DNA from: Motilibacter deserti
GTDB taxonomy: Bacteria; Actinomycetota; Actinomycetes; Motilibacterales; Motilibacteraceae
Reading direction: 5' to 3'
DNA: 64,000 bases
NCBI RefSeq assembly: GCF_011250635.1
Contig: NZ_JAANNP010000001.1
Location: forward strand, 590,933 to 654,932
Below are positions 44,357 through 54,253 of the stretch, in pieces. The notes below the pieces were generated by a model, which had not been told where the DNA came from, did no database searches, and saw nothing but the letters and a program-made list of their open reading frames with translations. How positions within the stretch are numbered: position 1 is the stretch's first letter; the number at the start of each line of letters is the position of its first letter. Made by a program: the position numbers and the translations under genes.

Positions 44357-44995
44357 CTAGTCGAACTGCGGGTCGCGGGTGCGGGTGCGCTTGAGCTCGA
44401 AGAACCCGTCGGTGCCCGCGACGAGCAGCACGCCGTCCCAGAGCTTGCCGGCGGCATCGCCCTTCGGCGCCGGGGAGACGACCGGGCCGAAGAAGGCGAC
44501 GCCATCGACGCTGATCACCGGCGTGCCGACCTCCATGCCCACCTGGTCCATGCCGGCGTGGTGGCTGGCCTTGAGCGCCTCGTCGTAGTCCGTGGACCCG
44601 GCGGCGTCCGCGAGGTCCGCGGGCAGCCCGACCTCCTCGAGCGCCTCGGCGATGATCGCCGTCAGCGCCTCCGGGTCGTTGCCGCGGCCCTCGTTGTGGA
44701 TGCGGCGGCCAAGCGCCTCGTACAACGGCAGCACGACCTCCTGGCCGGCCTTCTCGCGCGCGGCGATCACCACGCGGACCGGGCCCCATGCCCGCTTCAT
44801 GAGCTCGACGTACTCCTCGGGGAGCTCGCGGCCCTCGTTGAGGTACGCCAGCGACATCACGTGCCACTCGACCTGCACGTCGCGGACCTGCTCCACCTCG
44901 CGCACCCAACGCGACGTCATCCAGGCCCAGGGGCAGAGCGGGTCGAACCAGAACCCGGCCTGCGCGGGGCTCGAGGCGTCGGCAGGAGAAGCCAC
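44357..44995 (-). CDS. DsbA-family mycothiol-dependent nitroreductase-like protein
   Basis: A 212-residue thioredoxin-fold protein with a helical insertion. [16 protein letters not shown], then [15 protein letters not shown] and [16 protein letters not shown] resemble Rv2466c, a mycothiol-dependent nitroreductase. The active site reads CPWA, so the second (resolving) cysteine of the CPWC motif is replaced by Ala, which points to monothiol chemistry using mycothiol. GTG 44995 has AAGGA 8 nt upstream. It is divergent from pepN and codirectional with rpiB (65 bp apart). It acts in the cytoplasm; no signal peptide is present. Confidence 0.88.
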   Translation of the reverse strand: MASPADASSPAQAGFWFDPLCPWAWMTSRWVREVEQVRDVQVEWHVMSLAYLNEGRELPEEYVELMKRAWGPVRVVIAAREKAGQEVVLPLYEALGRRIHNEGRGNDPEALTAIIAEALEEVGLPADLADAAGSTDYDEALKASHHAGMDQVGMEVGTPVISVDGVAFFGPVVSPAPKGDAAGKLWDGVLLVAGTDGFFELKRTRTRDPQFD

Positions 44996-45079
44996 GGGAG
45001 AGATCCTTTCGTCGGCTGACGCGGTCAACAGCACGCCACGGCGAACTATGCCCAGGAGGGCCGTGCGAGGATTCGGCCC

Positions 45080-47641
45080 ATGCCGGGGATGAACCTCACG
45101 CGCGACGAGGCGGCCGCCAGGGCCCGCCTGCTCGACGTCGCGTCCTATGACATCGAGCTCGACCTGACCGTCTCGGACCGTGTCTTCCGGTCCCGCACGA
45201 CCGCGCGGTTCACCTGCACCGAGCCCGGCGCCGCCACCTTCATCGACCTCGTCGCGCCCGCCGTCTCCTCGGTGACGCTCAACGGCGCCGAGCTCGACCC
45301 GGCCACGGTCTTCGACGGCACCCGCATCGCCCTCGAGGGGCTGGCGGCCGACAACGAGCTCGTCGTCGTGGCCGACTGCGCCTACATGAACACCGGCGAG
45401 GGCCTGCACCGCTTCGTCGACCCCGTCGACGGCGAGGTCTACCTCTACTCCCAGTTCGAGGTGGCGGACTCCCGGCGCGTCTTCGCGGTCTTCGAGCAGC
45501 CCGACCTCAAGGCGGCCTACGCCTTCACGGTCACCGCGCCCGCGCACTGGGAGGTCGTGTCTGTCTCCCCCACCCCCGAGCCCGAGCCCGTGGCGGAGGG
45601 CGTCGCGGCCTGGCGGTTCGCGCCCACGGCCCGGCTCTCCTCGTACGTCACCGCGATCGTCGCGGGCGCCTACTCCGCCGTCCGGGGCGAGATCGCGTCG
45701 CGCAAGGGGACGCTGCCCGCCGCGGTGTTCTGCCGCCGGTCCCTGGCCGAGCACCTCGACGCCGACGTCATCCTCGAGCTGACCCAGCAGGGGTTCACGT
45801 TCTTCGAGGAGCTCTTCGACCGCGAGTACCCCTTCGACAAGTACGACCAGCTCTTCGTGCCGGAGTTCAACGCCGGCGCGATGGAGAACGCGGGCTGCGT
45901 CACGATCCTCGAGGACTACGTCTTCCGCTCCCGCGTGCCCGAGGCCGCGGTCGAGCGCCGCGCCGTGACGGTGCTGCACGAGCTGGCCCACATGTGGTTC
46001 GGCGACCTGGTCACGATGCGCTGGTGGGACGACCTCTGGCTCAACGAGTCGTTCGCCGAGTACGTCAGCCACCTCGCCGCCGCCGAGGCCACGAAGTACA
46101 CCGAGGCCTGGACCACGTTCGCCAACACCGAGAAGACCTGGGCCTACCGGCAGGACCAGCTGCCCTCCACGCACCCGATCGTGGCCGACATCAAGGACCT
46201 CGAGGACGTCGAGGTCAACTTCGACGGCATCACCTACGGCAAGGGTGCGGCGGTCCTCAAGCAGCTGGTGTCCTGGGTCGGGCACGAGGAGTTCTTCGCC
46301 GGCATCCGCACCTACTTCGCCAAGCACGCCTACGCCAACACGACCCTCGCGGACCTGCTGGTCGAGCTCGAGGCGAGCAGCGGCCGGGACCTCGCGGCCT
46401 GGTCCCAGCTCTGGCTCGAGACGGCGGGCATCAACACGCTCCGCCCGGTCCTGGAGTCCGGCGACGACGGGCGCATCACCTCTCTCGCCGTCCGGCAGGA
46501 GGCCCCGGCCGACTGGCCCACGCTGCGCACCCACCGGCTGGGCATCGGGCTCTACGACCTGGCCGGCGGGTCCCTCATCCGGCGCCGCTACGTCGAGGTC
46601 GACGTCGACGGCGAGCAGACCGCTGTGCCCGAGCTGGTCGGCGAGGCCCGCCCGGACCTGCTGCTGCTCAACGACGACGACCTCGCCTACACCAAGATCC
46701 GGCTCGACGAGCGCTCGCTCGCGACCCTCGTCGGCCAGCTCTCCGCGATCAGCGAGTCGCTTCCCCGCGCCCTCTGCTGGGCCGCGGCGTGGGACATGTG
46801 CCGGGACGCGGAGATGCGCCCGCGCGCCTACCTCGACCTGGGCCTGGCCGGCGTGCGCACCGAGAGCGACAGCTCGATGGTCCGGTCGGTGCTCCGCCAG
46901 CTGGAGACGGTCGCCCGGCTCTACGTCGACCCGGCCCACCGGGAGACGGCCGCGGCCGTGCTCGCCGAGGGCACCGAGCGGCTGCTGCGCGGCGCCGCCC
47001 CCGGCAGCGACGCCCAGCTGCAGTTCGCCCGCGCGTTCGCGACCGCCGCCCGGGCCACCCCGCAGCTCGACGTCGTGCGCGCGCTCTACGACGGCACCGA
47101 GCAGATCGACGGCCTCGTCATCGACACCGACCTGCGCTGGGAGCTGCTGCACCGGCTCGTCTCGGCGGGCGCGGTGGGCGAGGAGGCCATCGACGCGGAG
47201 CTGGCGCGCGACAACACCGCGACGGGTCAGCGGCACGCGGCCGCGGCGCGTGCGTCCCGGCCGACGGCCGAGGCCAAGGCGCGGGCGTGGGCGGCGGTCG
47301 TCGACTCCGACGACCTGCCCAACGCCCTGCAGTCGGCGACGATCGGCGGCTTCGCGACCCCCGGCCAGGAGGACCTGCTCCGCCCCTTCGTCGAGCCGTA
47401 CTTCGACGCCCTGGAGCAGGTGTGGGCGACGCGGACCAACGAGACCGCGCAGAACATCGTCCTCGGGCTCTACCCGACGTTGCTCGCGGACGAGGAGCTG
47501 CTGGCCCGCACCGACGCCTGGCTGGACAAGGCCGCGTCCGCCCCGCCGGCGCTGCGCCGGCTCGTGCTGGAGTCCCGTGACGGCGTCGCGCGTGCGCTGC
47601 GGGCGCAGGCCCGCGACCGGCAGGACGACCCGACCGGCTGA
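45080..47641 (+). CDS. pepN: Aminopeptidase N (M1 family)
   Basis: A full-length, 853-residue zinc aminopeptidase. The exopeptidase motif is GAMENAG and the zinc site is [12 protein letters not shown] (His300, Glu301, His304), followed by the third ligand in [10 protein letters not shown] beta-sandwich N-terminal domain and a large helical ERAP1-like C-terminal domain complete it. It removes N-terminal residues from peptides in the cytoplasm. The ATG at 45080 begins [20 protein letters not shown], a typical actinobacterial PepN start. Confidence 0.96.
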   Translation: MPGMNLTRDEAAARARLLDVASYDIELDLTVSDRVFRSRTTARFTCTEPGAATFIDLVAPAVSSVTLNGAELDPATVFDGTRIALEGLAADNELVVVADCAYMNTGEGLHRFVDPVDGEVYLYSQFEVADSRRVFAVFEQPDLKAAYAFTVTAPAHWEVVSVSPTPEPEPVAEGVAAWRFAPTARLSSYVTAIVAGAYSAVRGEIASRKGTLPAAVFCRRSLAEHLDADVILELTQQGFTFFEELFDREYPFDKYDQLFVPEFNAGAMENAGCVTILEDYVFRSRVPEAAVERRAVTVLHELAHMWFGDLVTMRWWDDLWLNESFAEYVSHLAAAEATKYTEAWTTFANTEKTWAYRQDQLPSTHPIVADIKDLEDVEVNFDGITYGKGAAVLKQLVSWVGHEEFFAGIRTYFAKHAYANTTLADLLVELEASSGRDLAAWSQLWLETAGINTLRPVLESGDDGRITSLAVRQEAPADWPTLRTHRLGIGLYDLAGGSLIRRRYVEVDVDGEQTAVPELVGEARPDLLLLNDDDLAYTKIRLDERSLATLVGQLSAISESLPRALCWAAAWDMCRDAEMRPRAYLDLGLAGVRTESDSSMVRSVLRQLETVARLYVDPAHRETAAAVLAEGTERLLRGAAPGSDAQLQFARAFATAARATPQLDVVRALYDGTEQIDGLVIDTDLRWELLHRLVSAGAVGEEAIDAELARDNTATGQRHAAAARASRPTAEAKARAWAAVVDSDDLPNALQSATIGGFATPGQEDLLRPFVEPYFDALEQVWATRTNETAQNIVLGLYPTLLADEELLARTDAWLDKAASAPPALRRLVLESRDGVARALRAQARDRQDDPTG

Positions 47642-47739
47642 CCGGGCCCCCAACCACCGCCGGCCGCCCCGTGCTGCCCGACGGCATGCAGGTGGTGGCC
47701 GGGCCGGGGCTGCGACGCCCCTGAGGCCCGGCCGCCGCA

Positions 47740-48219
47740 CTACCCCGCGAGCACCTCGTCGAGCTTCTCGTAGCCCTCGCGCACGCCGTACTCCATCCCG
47801 CTGGCGACGAACGCATCCCGGGTCTCGAACGAGTCGGCCAGCGAGGTGGACACCAGCCGGCTGCGGCCGTCGCCCAGGTCGGTGAAGACGATGCGCTCGA
47901 GGGCGACGCTGTCGGGCGCCCCGTCGAACGCGAACGTCTGCACGATCAGCTCGCCGTCGCGTACCTCGTGGAAGCTGCCCCAGAATCCGTAGTCGCCGTC
48001 GGCGTCGCTCTGCACGTAGCGGTAGGCGCCACCGGTCCGGGCGTCGAAGTGGTCGATGCGCGTCGCGATGTCGCGCGGGCCGAGCCAGCGCTTCAGCAGC
48101 TCCGGCTCGACGTGCGCCCGGAAGACCTTCGCGGCCGGGGCCGCGAACTCGCGGGTGATGTGCACGGCCGGGACCTTCTGGTCGACCTCGATGCGGGTCT
48201 CGAGCGCAGTGGTGGACAT
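47740..48219 (-). CDS. SRPBCC (AHSA1-like) domain protein
   Basis: A 159-residue START-like protein with the Activator of Hsp90 ATPase homology 1 pattern: [49 protein letters not shown] and [17 protein letters not shown], ending [10 protein letters not shown]. The fold forms a hydrophobic pocket for a small ligand. It starts at ATG 48219, 14 bp after the ArsR-type regulator stop, in the same operon. In many actinobacteria this pair is joined; the ligand is unknown. Confidence 0.9.
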   Translation of the reverse strand: MSTTALETRIEVDQKVPAVHITREFAAPAAKVFRAHVEPELLKRWLGPRDIATRIDHFDARTGGAYRYVQSDADGDYGFWGSFHEVRDGELIVQTFAFDGAPDSVALERIVFTDLGDGRSRLVSTSLADSFETRDAFVASGMEYGVREGYEKLDEVLAG

Positions 48220-48233
48220 CCGTGCCTCCTGGG

Positions 48234-48572
48234 TCAGGTGGGGGTGGGCTCGTCGGGCATGTCGCGCAGGACCTCGTCCAGGCGCCGGTAGCGCGCCTCG
48301 GCCTGCCGGCGGTAGCGCTCGATCCACTTCGTCATCAGGTCGAACACCTCCGCCTCGAGGTGCACCGGGCGGCGCTGGGCCTGCCGGCTGCGGCTGACCA
48401 GGCCGGCGTCCTCGAGCACCTTCAGGTGCTTGGACACGGCCTGCACCGTCACGGCATAGGGCTCGGCCAGCTCGTTGACCGTCGCGTCGGCGGTCGCCAG
48501 CCGCGCCACGATGTCGCGTCGGGTCGGGTCGGCCAGGGCGGCGAAGACGCGGGAGAGCTGGTCGGGGGCCAT
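48234..48572 (-). CDS. ArsR-family transcriptional regulator
   Basis: A 112-residue winged-helix protein: [20 protein letters not shown], then [31 protein letters not shown] (recognition helix and wing). It lacks the metal-binding ELCVCDL, as do members paired with SRPBCC proteins. ATG 48572 is chosen because the domain starts at once. A 7-bp inverted repeat 17 bp upstream (48589-48604) is a likely autoregulatory operator controlling both genes. Confidence 0.9.
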   Translation of the reverse strand: MAPDQLSRVFAALADPTRRDIVARLATADATVNELAEPYAVTVQAVSKHLKVLEDAGLVSRSRQAQRRPVHLEAEVFDLMTKWIERYRRQAEARYRRLDEVLRDMPDEPTPT

Positions 48573-48588
48573 GCGGGGACTTCTTTCC

Positions 48589-48604
48589 TCAACCGTGCGG
48601 TTGA
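48589..48604 (-). promoter_or_regulatory. Palindromic operator of the ArsR/SRPBCC pair
   Basis: TCAACCG-TG-CGGTTGA is a perfect 7-bp inverted repeat with a 2-bp spacer, immediately upstream of the regulator. ArsR-type repressors bind such palindromes over their own promoter; binding here is inferred. Confidence 0.6.
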
Positions 48605-48715
48605 AGACAATGTAGCCCGGGTGGCACGCGTGGTCAACCAGGAAGTTGAGCAAAGGCGCCAGGGCCCCGAGCCGGGCCGCCGGGTGCTGGACCACGTCCC
48701 CGTGTCCGAGAGAGA

Positions 48716-50596
48716 GTGAGCACCGCCAGTCCGTCCGTCTTTGCCCGCTTCCGTCGCGATCCGAGGGCAGCGGTGCAGCGAGGAGTCCCCGTGAGGCTTG
48801 CTCCACATCCGAGGCGACGCGCCGCCGGCGTGCTCACCGCCACCGCCCTGGCCGTCCCGCTCCTGGTGGCCGCACCGGGCGCCGCCGAGGCGAAAGCACC
48901 GCGTGGCGGCGACCCCGCCGCCCGGTGGGCGACCGAGACGCTGCGCTCGATGAGCATCGAGGACAAGGTGGGCCAGCTGTTCGTCCTGCACGTCTACGGC
49001 GAGCAGGCCGAGGCCGTGAGCGCGGCCGACGCCGCCGCCAACCAGGCCTACGTCGGCGTCCCCACCCCCGCCGAAGCGGTCGCGAAGTTCCGTCCCGGCG
49101 GCGTCATCTACTTCGCCTGGGCGAACAACACGAAGAACCCGCAGCAGATCGCCCGGCTCTCGAACGGGATCCAGCGGGCCGCGGCAGCGACGCCCAGCGG
49201 CGTGCCGGTCATGGTGAGCGTGGACCAGGAGCACGGCATCGTCGCGCGGATCGACAAGCCCGCCACGCAGTTCCCCGGGGCCATGGCGCTCGCCGCCGGG
49301 CGGAGCACGGTCAACGCCGTCGCGGCGGGCGCGGTCGCGGGCGCGGAGCTGCGGGCGATGGGCGTGCAGCAGGACTACGCCCCGGTCGCCGACGTCAACG
49401 TCAACCCGGCCAACCCGGTGATCGGGGTCCGCTCCTTCGGCTCGGACCCGACCCTGGCCGCCACCCTGACTGCGGCCCAGGTCGTGGGCTACCAGTCGGC
49501 GGGCGAGTCGGCGACCGCGAAGCACTTCCCCGGGCACGGCGACACGGCGACCGACAGCCACACCGGCCTGCCGGTCATCACGCACACCCGGGCCGAGCTC
49601 GACCGGATCGACCTGCCGCCCTTCCGCGCCGCGATCCGGGCGGGCGTCGACTCGATCATGACTGCGCACATCGTGGTGCCCGCTCTCGACCCGTCGGGCG
49701 ACCCCGCGACGCTGTCGCGGCCGATCCTGACCGGCGTGCTGCGCGAGCGGCTGGGCTTCAAGGGCGTCGTGGTGACGGACTCGCTCGACATGGCCGGCGT
49801 CCGGCAGAAGTACGGCGACGACCGCGTCCCCGTCCTCGCCCTCAAGGCCGGCGCCGACGTGCTGCTCAACCCGCCGGTCCCGCAGGCGGCGTACGACGGG
49901 GTCCTCGCCGCCGTGCGCAGCGGGGAGGTCTCGGAGCAGCGGCTGGACCAGTCGGTGCGCCGGATCCTCGAGCTGAAGGCCCGCCGAGGCCTGGTGGCCG
50001 CGCCGTACGTCGACGAGGGGCGCGTCGCCCGCGTGGTCGGCACGCGGCTGAACGAGGCAGTGGCCCAGCGCGTCGCCGACGCGAGCGTCACGCTGCTCAA
50101 GGACGCCGCGGACGTGCTGCCCGTCCGGCCCGGCCGCTCGCTGCTGGTGACCGGCTACGACTCCGGCGGCAGCGTCGCGGGCGTGGCGGCGCGCATCACG
50201 GCCCGCGGTGTGGCAGCCGACGCGCTCGGGGCCGGGACGTCGCCCACGCAGGCCCAGGTGGACGCCGCGGCCGCCGCCGCGCGGACGCACGACGTCACCG
50301 TCGTCCTGACGAGCAACGCGTCGACGAGCCCCCGGCAGCAGGCACTCGTGACGGCCCTGCAGGCGACGGGCAAGCCGGTCGTGCAGGTGGCGCTGCGCAA
50401 CCCGTACGACATCGCCGCCTTCCCGGCCGTGCCGACGGCGCTGCTGACGTACTCCTCGAAGGACGTGTCCCTCGACGCGCTCGCACGGGTGCTCACCGGC
50501 TCGCTGCAGCCCAAGGGAAGGCTGCCGGTGGCCATCCCCGCGGCCAACGGCTCTACCTTGTTCGACTACGGAAGCGGGATTCGCTCGACCCGCTGA
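48716..50596 (+). CDS. Secreted glycoside hydrolase family 3 protein (beta-N-acetylhexosaminidase-like)
   Basis: A 626-residue protein. A long N-terminal leader includes RRRAAGVLTATALAVPLLVAA ending in APGAAEA, a Sec-type (possibly Tat-type) signal. The GH3 domain carries KHFPGHGDTATDSHTGLP, the NagZ-type acid/base motif, and GVVVTDSLDMAGV with the nucleophile Asp. A C-terminal alpha/beta domain (about residues 450-620) follows. It would cleave terminal N-acetylhexosamine, perhaps from muropeptides outside the cell. The GTG at 48716 is the longest reasonable start; an in-frame GTG near residue 25 (VRLAPHPRRR) is an alternative that would give a more compact signal peptide. Confidence 0.88.
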   Translation: MSTASPSVFARFRRDPRAAVQRGVPVRLAPHPRRRAAGVLTATALAVPLLVAAPGAAEAKAPRGGDPAARWATETLRSMSIEDKVGQLFVLHVYGEQAEAVSAADAAANQAYVGVPTPAEAVAKFRPGGVIYFAWANNTKNPQQIARLSNGIQRAAAATPSGVPVMVSVDQEHGIVARIDKPATQFPGAMALAAGRSTVNAVAAGAVAGAELRAMGVQQDYAPVADVNVNPANPVIGVRSFGSDPTLAATLTAAQVVGYQSAGESATAKHFPGHGDTATDSHTGLPVITHTRAELDRIDLPPFRAAIRAGVDSIMTAHIVVPALDPSGDPATLSRPILTGVLRERLGFKGVVVTDSLDMAGVRQKYGDDRVPVLALKAGADVLLNPPVPQAAYDGVLAAVRSGEVSEQRLDQSVRRILELKARRGLVAAPYVDEGRVARVVGTRLNEAVAQRVADASVTLLKDAADVLPVRPGRSLLVTGYDSGGSVAGVAARITARGVAADALGAGTSPTQAQVDAAAAAARTHDVTVVLTSNASTSPRQQALVTALQATGKPVVQVALRNPYDIAAFPAVPTALLTYSSKDVSLDALARVLTGSLQPKGRLPVAIPAANGSTLFDYGSGIRSTR

Positions 50597-50604
50597 CGGT
50601 CTCC

Positions 50605-50631
50605 GGGCCGGGAGCTGACGGCTCCCGGCCC
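50605..50631. terminator. Terminator between convergent GH3 and DUF4394 genes
   Basis: GGGCCGGGAGC (50605-50615) and GCTCCCGGCCC (50621-50631) form a perfect 11-bp stem with a 5-nt loop. It begins 9 bp after the GH3 stop and could serve both directions. Confidence 0.7.
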
Positions 50632-50651
50632 TGGAGGCCGCACCGCGGGAG

Positions 50652-51500
50652 TCAGCGCGGGGCCGCGGCGATGTCCACGACGGCCGCCGTCCCGCCGATG
50701 CGCGCGGTCGACGCGGCGTTGACCGCGCCGGTGGCCAGGTCCACGACCGAGAGCGTCGTCGACCCGCGGTAGCGCAGCGCGACGAGGGCGACGTTCGTCG
50801 TCCCGCTGGTCGAGATGTCGAAGCCGGACTGCGCCCAGAACGGCACCCCGAGCGGGCCCACCCGGTTGAGCACGCCGTCGTTCGGCGGGGCCTGCGTGTG
50901 CACCGCGTCCGTCGCCCCGTCGAGGTCGTAGAGCGTCGTCCCGGTGGCGGGGTCGGTGTCGTTGTTCGTGTACGCCGCGGCGACGACGCGCGGAGCGCCC
51001 GTGCCGGCCCCCGCGGCGTAGCTCAGCGCGGTGTCGAGGGTGGTGACGCCCGTCGTGACGTCGACACGGAGGTTCTCCCCTGCGTCGCTGACGATCCGCA
51101 GCCGGTCGGCGGCCGGGTTGAAGTCGATGTCGACGTTCCCGCCGGCCGGGATGACAGCGGCGCCGGCGGCCGTCCGGAGCGGGACGCCGGAAAGGATCCG
51201 CCCGCTGTCGGGGTCGAGGCGCACGACGCGGGCGCTCGCGGAGGATCCGAGCAGGGCGTAGAGGCCGCGGTCGGCCGGGCGGTAGTCGATGCCGAGGACG
51301 GTCTCGCCGCTCAAGCCGGCGATCTTGACGCTGTCGAGGATCGTCCCCGGGTCGCCCGCGTAGAACGTGAGCAGGCGGTTGTTGTTGGTCAGCGCGGTCA
51401 CCTCGATGCCCTCGTGTGCGGCGAGCGCGGGCTGTGCGGTGACCACGAGGCCGGCGGCGAGAGCCCCGGCGGCGAGGGCGGTCCTCGTTCGGTTCGGCAT
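50652..51500 (-). CDS. Secreted DUF4394 family protein
   Basis: A 282-residue protein starting at ATG 51500 (MPNRTRTALAAGALAAGLV) with a Sec signal cleaved after AQPALA. The mature part is beta-propeller-like: LTNNNRLLTFYAGDPGTI, GIDYRPADRGLYALLG, NVDIDFNPAADRLRIVSDAGENLRV and AAAYTNNDTDPATGTTLYDLD, which match DUF4394. Its function is not known. It has a clean convergent boundary with the GH3 gene and a 209-bp upstream gap. Confidence 0.88.
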   Translation of the reverse strand: MPNRTRTALAAGALAAGLVVTAQPALAAHEGIEVTALTNNNRLLTFYAGDPGTILDSVKIAGLSGETVLGIDYRPADRGLYALLGSSASARVVRLDPDSGRILSGVPLRTAAGAAVIPAGGNVDIDFNPAADRLRIVSDAGENLRVDVTTGVTTLDTALSYAAGAGTGAPRVVAAAYTNNDTDPATGTTLYDLDGATDAVHTQAPPNDGVLNRVGPLGVPFWAQSGFDISTSGTTNVALVALRYRGSTTLSVVDLATGAVNAASTARIGGTAAVVDIAAAPR

Positions 51501-51670
51501 GGCGCTGCTCCGTCCTGGCGCGGCCCTCGGTCTGGGCCGGATGCAGGTACTTCGCAGCGGTGACGGGCGAGGTTGGGTCACCTGAAGCAATCATCGCCGA
51601 AGCGAGCATCAGGTGATGACCTCGGGAAACCAGCGGCTGCCGACGATTAGGCGGCCGGCGTACCGAGGGT

Positions 51671-51702
51671 GCGTACGGGGGTGGCCGGCCACCCCCGTAC
51701 GC
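51671..51702 (-). terminator. Perfect 32-bp palindrome, likely terminator of the malQ operon
   Basis: GCGTACGGGGGTGGCC (51671-51686) is followed at once by its exact reverse complement (51687-51702), with no loop spacer. It starts 8 bp after the stop of the 51710 gene on the minus strand. It might also be a protein-binding palindrome. Confidence 0.65.
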
Positions 51703-51709
51703 GGAAGGC

Positions 51710-52018
51710 TCAGCGGTGCTTGGCCCGCGAGCGCGCCGGCTTGCGCGTAGTGCTCGGCGCGAAGGTCAGCAGCCACACGACGACGTAGATCGCCAGCGGG
51801 ATGCCGATGAAGACGCCGATCACCTCGATCGTCTCCATGCGCGGGCCGGGGTCGTCGCCGTCGCTGCGCTCGAGCGCGAACGCCGGCGCGGCCGGGACGA
51901 GGAGCAGGGTGAGCAACAGCGACGCGAGCGCCGCCAGCGCCGGGGTCCGGCGCCGCCGCGAGCGAGGGTTCGAGCTGGTCACACGGCGTACGCTACCGGC
52001 CCGCCGCCGGTCACCCAT
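51710..52018 (-). CDS. Small membrane protein downstream of malQ
   Basis: A 102-residue protein: a basic N-terminus (SNPRSRRRR), a hydrophobic segment with a possible cleavage site (LAALASLLLTLLLVPAAPAFA), a short acidic extracytoplasmic stretch, a second membrane helix (IEVIGVFIGIPLAIYVVVWLLTFA) and a basic tail (RKPARSRAKHR). ATG 52018 is chosen because GAGGGGG lies 9 nt upstream and it overlaps the malQ stop by 8 bp; GTG 51982 is an alternative without such a signal. I do not recognise a family. Coupling to malQ is positional only. Confidence 0.65.
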   Translation of the reverse strand: MGDRRRAGSVRRVTSSNPRSRRRRTPALAALASLLLTLLLVPAAPAFALERSDGDDPGPRMETIEVIGVFIGIPLAIYVVVWLLTFAPSTTRKPARSRAKHR

Positions 52019-54155
52019 CGCCCGCCACCCCCTCGGAGACGATCCGGGCGAGCGACTCGGCGCGGGCGTTGCCCGGGACGTCGTCGAGCAGGACCGGGCG
52101 CCCCTCCCCGTCGCACATCGGCAGCTTCCAGTTCGGGTACTCGCGGTAGGTCCCGGGCTGGTTGATCGCCCGCCGGTCCCCGACCGCGTCCGGCAGCGCC
52201 ACCCCGACCAGCCGGGCCGGCGTGCTGACGACGAACCTGTGCAGCGCCTCGACGACCGCCTGCTCGTCGCCGCGCGCGGACTCGGCGAGCAGCCCGCGGC
52301 GGACCAGGTCGTCGAGCCAGCTGCGCTGCTCGGCCTCGTCGGACCGGCGCTCCTCCTCGACGCTGCGGGTCAGCAGCCCGAGCTCGGAGCGGATGCGGAT
52401 GTGCTCGCCGGCCAGGTAGCCGGCGGTCGGCGGCAGGTCGTGCGTGGTGACCGAGGCGAGGGAGAGCTCGCGCCACTGCTCCGGCCGCAACGGCACCCCG
52501 GCGTCCCAGTCGCGCTCGAACCACAGGATGGAGGTGCCGAGCACGCCCCGCTCCTTGAGGAAGTCGCGCACGCCGGGCTCGACGGTGCCGAGGTCCTCGC
52601 CGACGACGACGGCACCGGAGCGGGAGGCCTCGAGGGCGAGGATGCCGACCAGCGCCTCTGGGTCGTAGCGGACGTACGCGCCCTCCGTCGGGGGCCGGCC
52701 CTGCGGGACCCACCACAGCCGGAACAGGCCCAGGATGTGGTCGACGCGGATGCCGCCCGCGTGCCGCAGCACCGTGCGGAGCATGGCCCGGTAGGGCGCG
52801 TAGCCGGTCTCGGCCAGCACGTCGGGGCGCCACGGCGGCTGCGACCAGTCCTGGCCCTGCTGGTTGTAGGCGTCCGGCGGCGCGCCGACCGTCACGCCGA
52901 GCGCGAGCGCGGACTGCAGGGCCCACGCGTCCGCGCTCGACGGGTGCACGCCGACGGCGAGGTCGTGCATGATCCCCAGCGCCATCCCCGCCGAGCGGGC
53001 CGCCTCCTGCGCGACCGAGAGCTGCTCGTCTAGCAGCCACTGCAGCCAGCAGAAGTAGTCGACCCGGGTGGCGAGCTTCTCGCGCAGCTCGGCCACGGCC
53101 GGGGAGCGCGGGTCGCGCAGCTCCTCGGGCCAGTCCTGCCACGCCGCGCGCTGCTCCTCGGAGATGGCGCACCAGGTGGCGAAGTCGACGAGGCCCTCGC
53201 CCTCCTGCTCCCGGAAGGCGGCGTACGCCGCGTCCCGCTCGGCGCTGCGCGCCACCTCGTGCAGGGCCGTGAGGGCCTCGCTCTTCGCGGCCCAGACGGC
53301 GTCCCGGTCGATGGGCTCCGGGGAGGTGTTCGCCTGCTGCTGCTCGCCGGCCAGCCGCCGCACGAGGTCCTGCACGCGCTGCGGGGCGGACGCGAGCTCG
53401 GGGACGTCCTCGACGCGCAGGTAGACCGGGTTGAAGAACCGCCGGGTGGCCGGCAGGTAGGGCGAGGGCTCCATGGGGGCGACGGGCTCGGCGGCGTGCA
53501 GCGGGTTGACCAGCACGAAGCCGGCCCCCTGCCGCCCGCTCCACGTGGCCAGCTCGCGCAGGTCGCCGAGGTCCCCCAGGCCCCAGGACGCCCGGGAGCG
53601 GGTGGCGTAGAGCTGGGACGTGAAGCCCCACGCGCGGCGGGAGCCGAGCGTGGGCGGCTCCCCCACGTACGCCGGGACGACGATGAGCGGTGCCGTGCCG
53701 TCAGCGGCACCGGCCGCGCGCAGCTCGTGGTAGCCCAGCGGGAGGTCTCCCGGGACCTCGAACGTCGCCTCCCCGACGAGCCGGCCGTCGACCTCGCGCG
53801 GGTCGACCCACACGTCGAGCTGGCGCAGCTCCTGCTCGCCACCGTCCTCGAGCACGGCCGAGACCGTCACGGGCTCGCCGTGCGGCACGTGCACCGGCAC
53901 TCGGGCCGGCCGGCCGGACCGGACGACCACGCACGGCGGCAGCGCACGGCGCCAGGGGCGCAGCCGCAGCTCCTCGAGCGCGGCGCGCGCGGACTCGGGC
54001 GTGGAGGCGTCGATGCCGAGCGCGGCGAGCACGGAGCGCAGGGTGTCGGCGGACGCGGGCTGCGGGTTGCCTTGCCAGTCGTGGAACTCGACCGAGACCG
54101 AGCAGGCCTCGGCGAGCTCCCGGAGCGCGGGGTCGAGCTGTTGGGTCTGGGTCAC
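52011..54155 (-). CDS. malQ: 4-alpha-glucanotransferase (amylomaltase, GH77)
   Basis: A 714-residue protein of the long bacterial MalQ type, with an N-terminal beta-rich extension (about 1-150) before the GH77 barrel. Motifs include WGLGDLGDLREL, EPSPYLPATRRFFNPVYL, GIRVDHILGLFRLWWVP (nucleophile Asp), VVVGEDLGTVEPGVRDFL (acid/base Glu) and TTHDLPPTAGYL. It transfers maltosyl units between glucans. The start is GTG 54155. Confidence 0.95.
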   Translation of the reverse strand: MTQTQQLDPALRELAEACSVSVEFHDWQGNPQPASADTLRSVLAALGIDASTPESARAALEELRLRPWRRALPPCVVVRSGRPARVPVHVPHGEPVTVSAVLEDGGEQELRQLDVWVDPREVDGRLVGEATFEVPGDLPLGYHELRAAGAADGTAPLIVVPAYVGEPPTLGSRRAWGFTSQLYATRSRASWGLGDLGDLRELATWSGRQGAGFVLVNPLHAAEPVAPMEPSPYLPATRRFFNPVYLRVEDVPELASAPQRVQDLVRRLAGEQQQANTSPEPIDRDAVWAAKSEALTALHEVARSAERDAAYAAFREQEGEGLVDFATWCAISEEQRAAWQDWPEELRDPRSPAVAELREKLATRVDYFCWLQWLLDEQLSVAQEAARSAGMALGIMHDLAVGVHPSSADAWALQSALALGVTVGAPPDAYNQQGQDWSQPPWRPDVLAETGYAPYRAMLRTVLRHAGGIRVDHILGLFRLWWVPQGRPPTEGAYVRYDPEALVGILALEASRSGAVVVGEDLGTVEPGVRDFLKERGVLGTSILWFERDWDAGVPLRPEQWRELSLASVTTHDLPPTAGYLAGEHIRIRSELGLLTRSVEEERRSDEAEQRSWLDDLVRRGLLAESARGDEQAVVEALHRFVVSTPARLVGVALPDAVGDRRAINQPGTYREYPNWKLPMCDGEGRPVLLDDVPGNARAESLARIVSEGVAGDG

Positions 54156-54253
54156 CGGGGTCCTTCAGGCACGGGTGCGGACGTCTCGGACAGGTGCTCC
54201 CCCGCCGCGGCTCCGGCAATCCCTCCGCGCGCCGCGCGCTCGGCCGTCGGGCG

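Noticed and set aside
44357-47740. An 1127-residue minus-strand protein joining the DsbA gene to antisense pepN
   Set aside because: pepN on the plus strand has a full set of M1 motifs. The DsbA start at 44995 has a good ribosome binding site.
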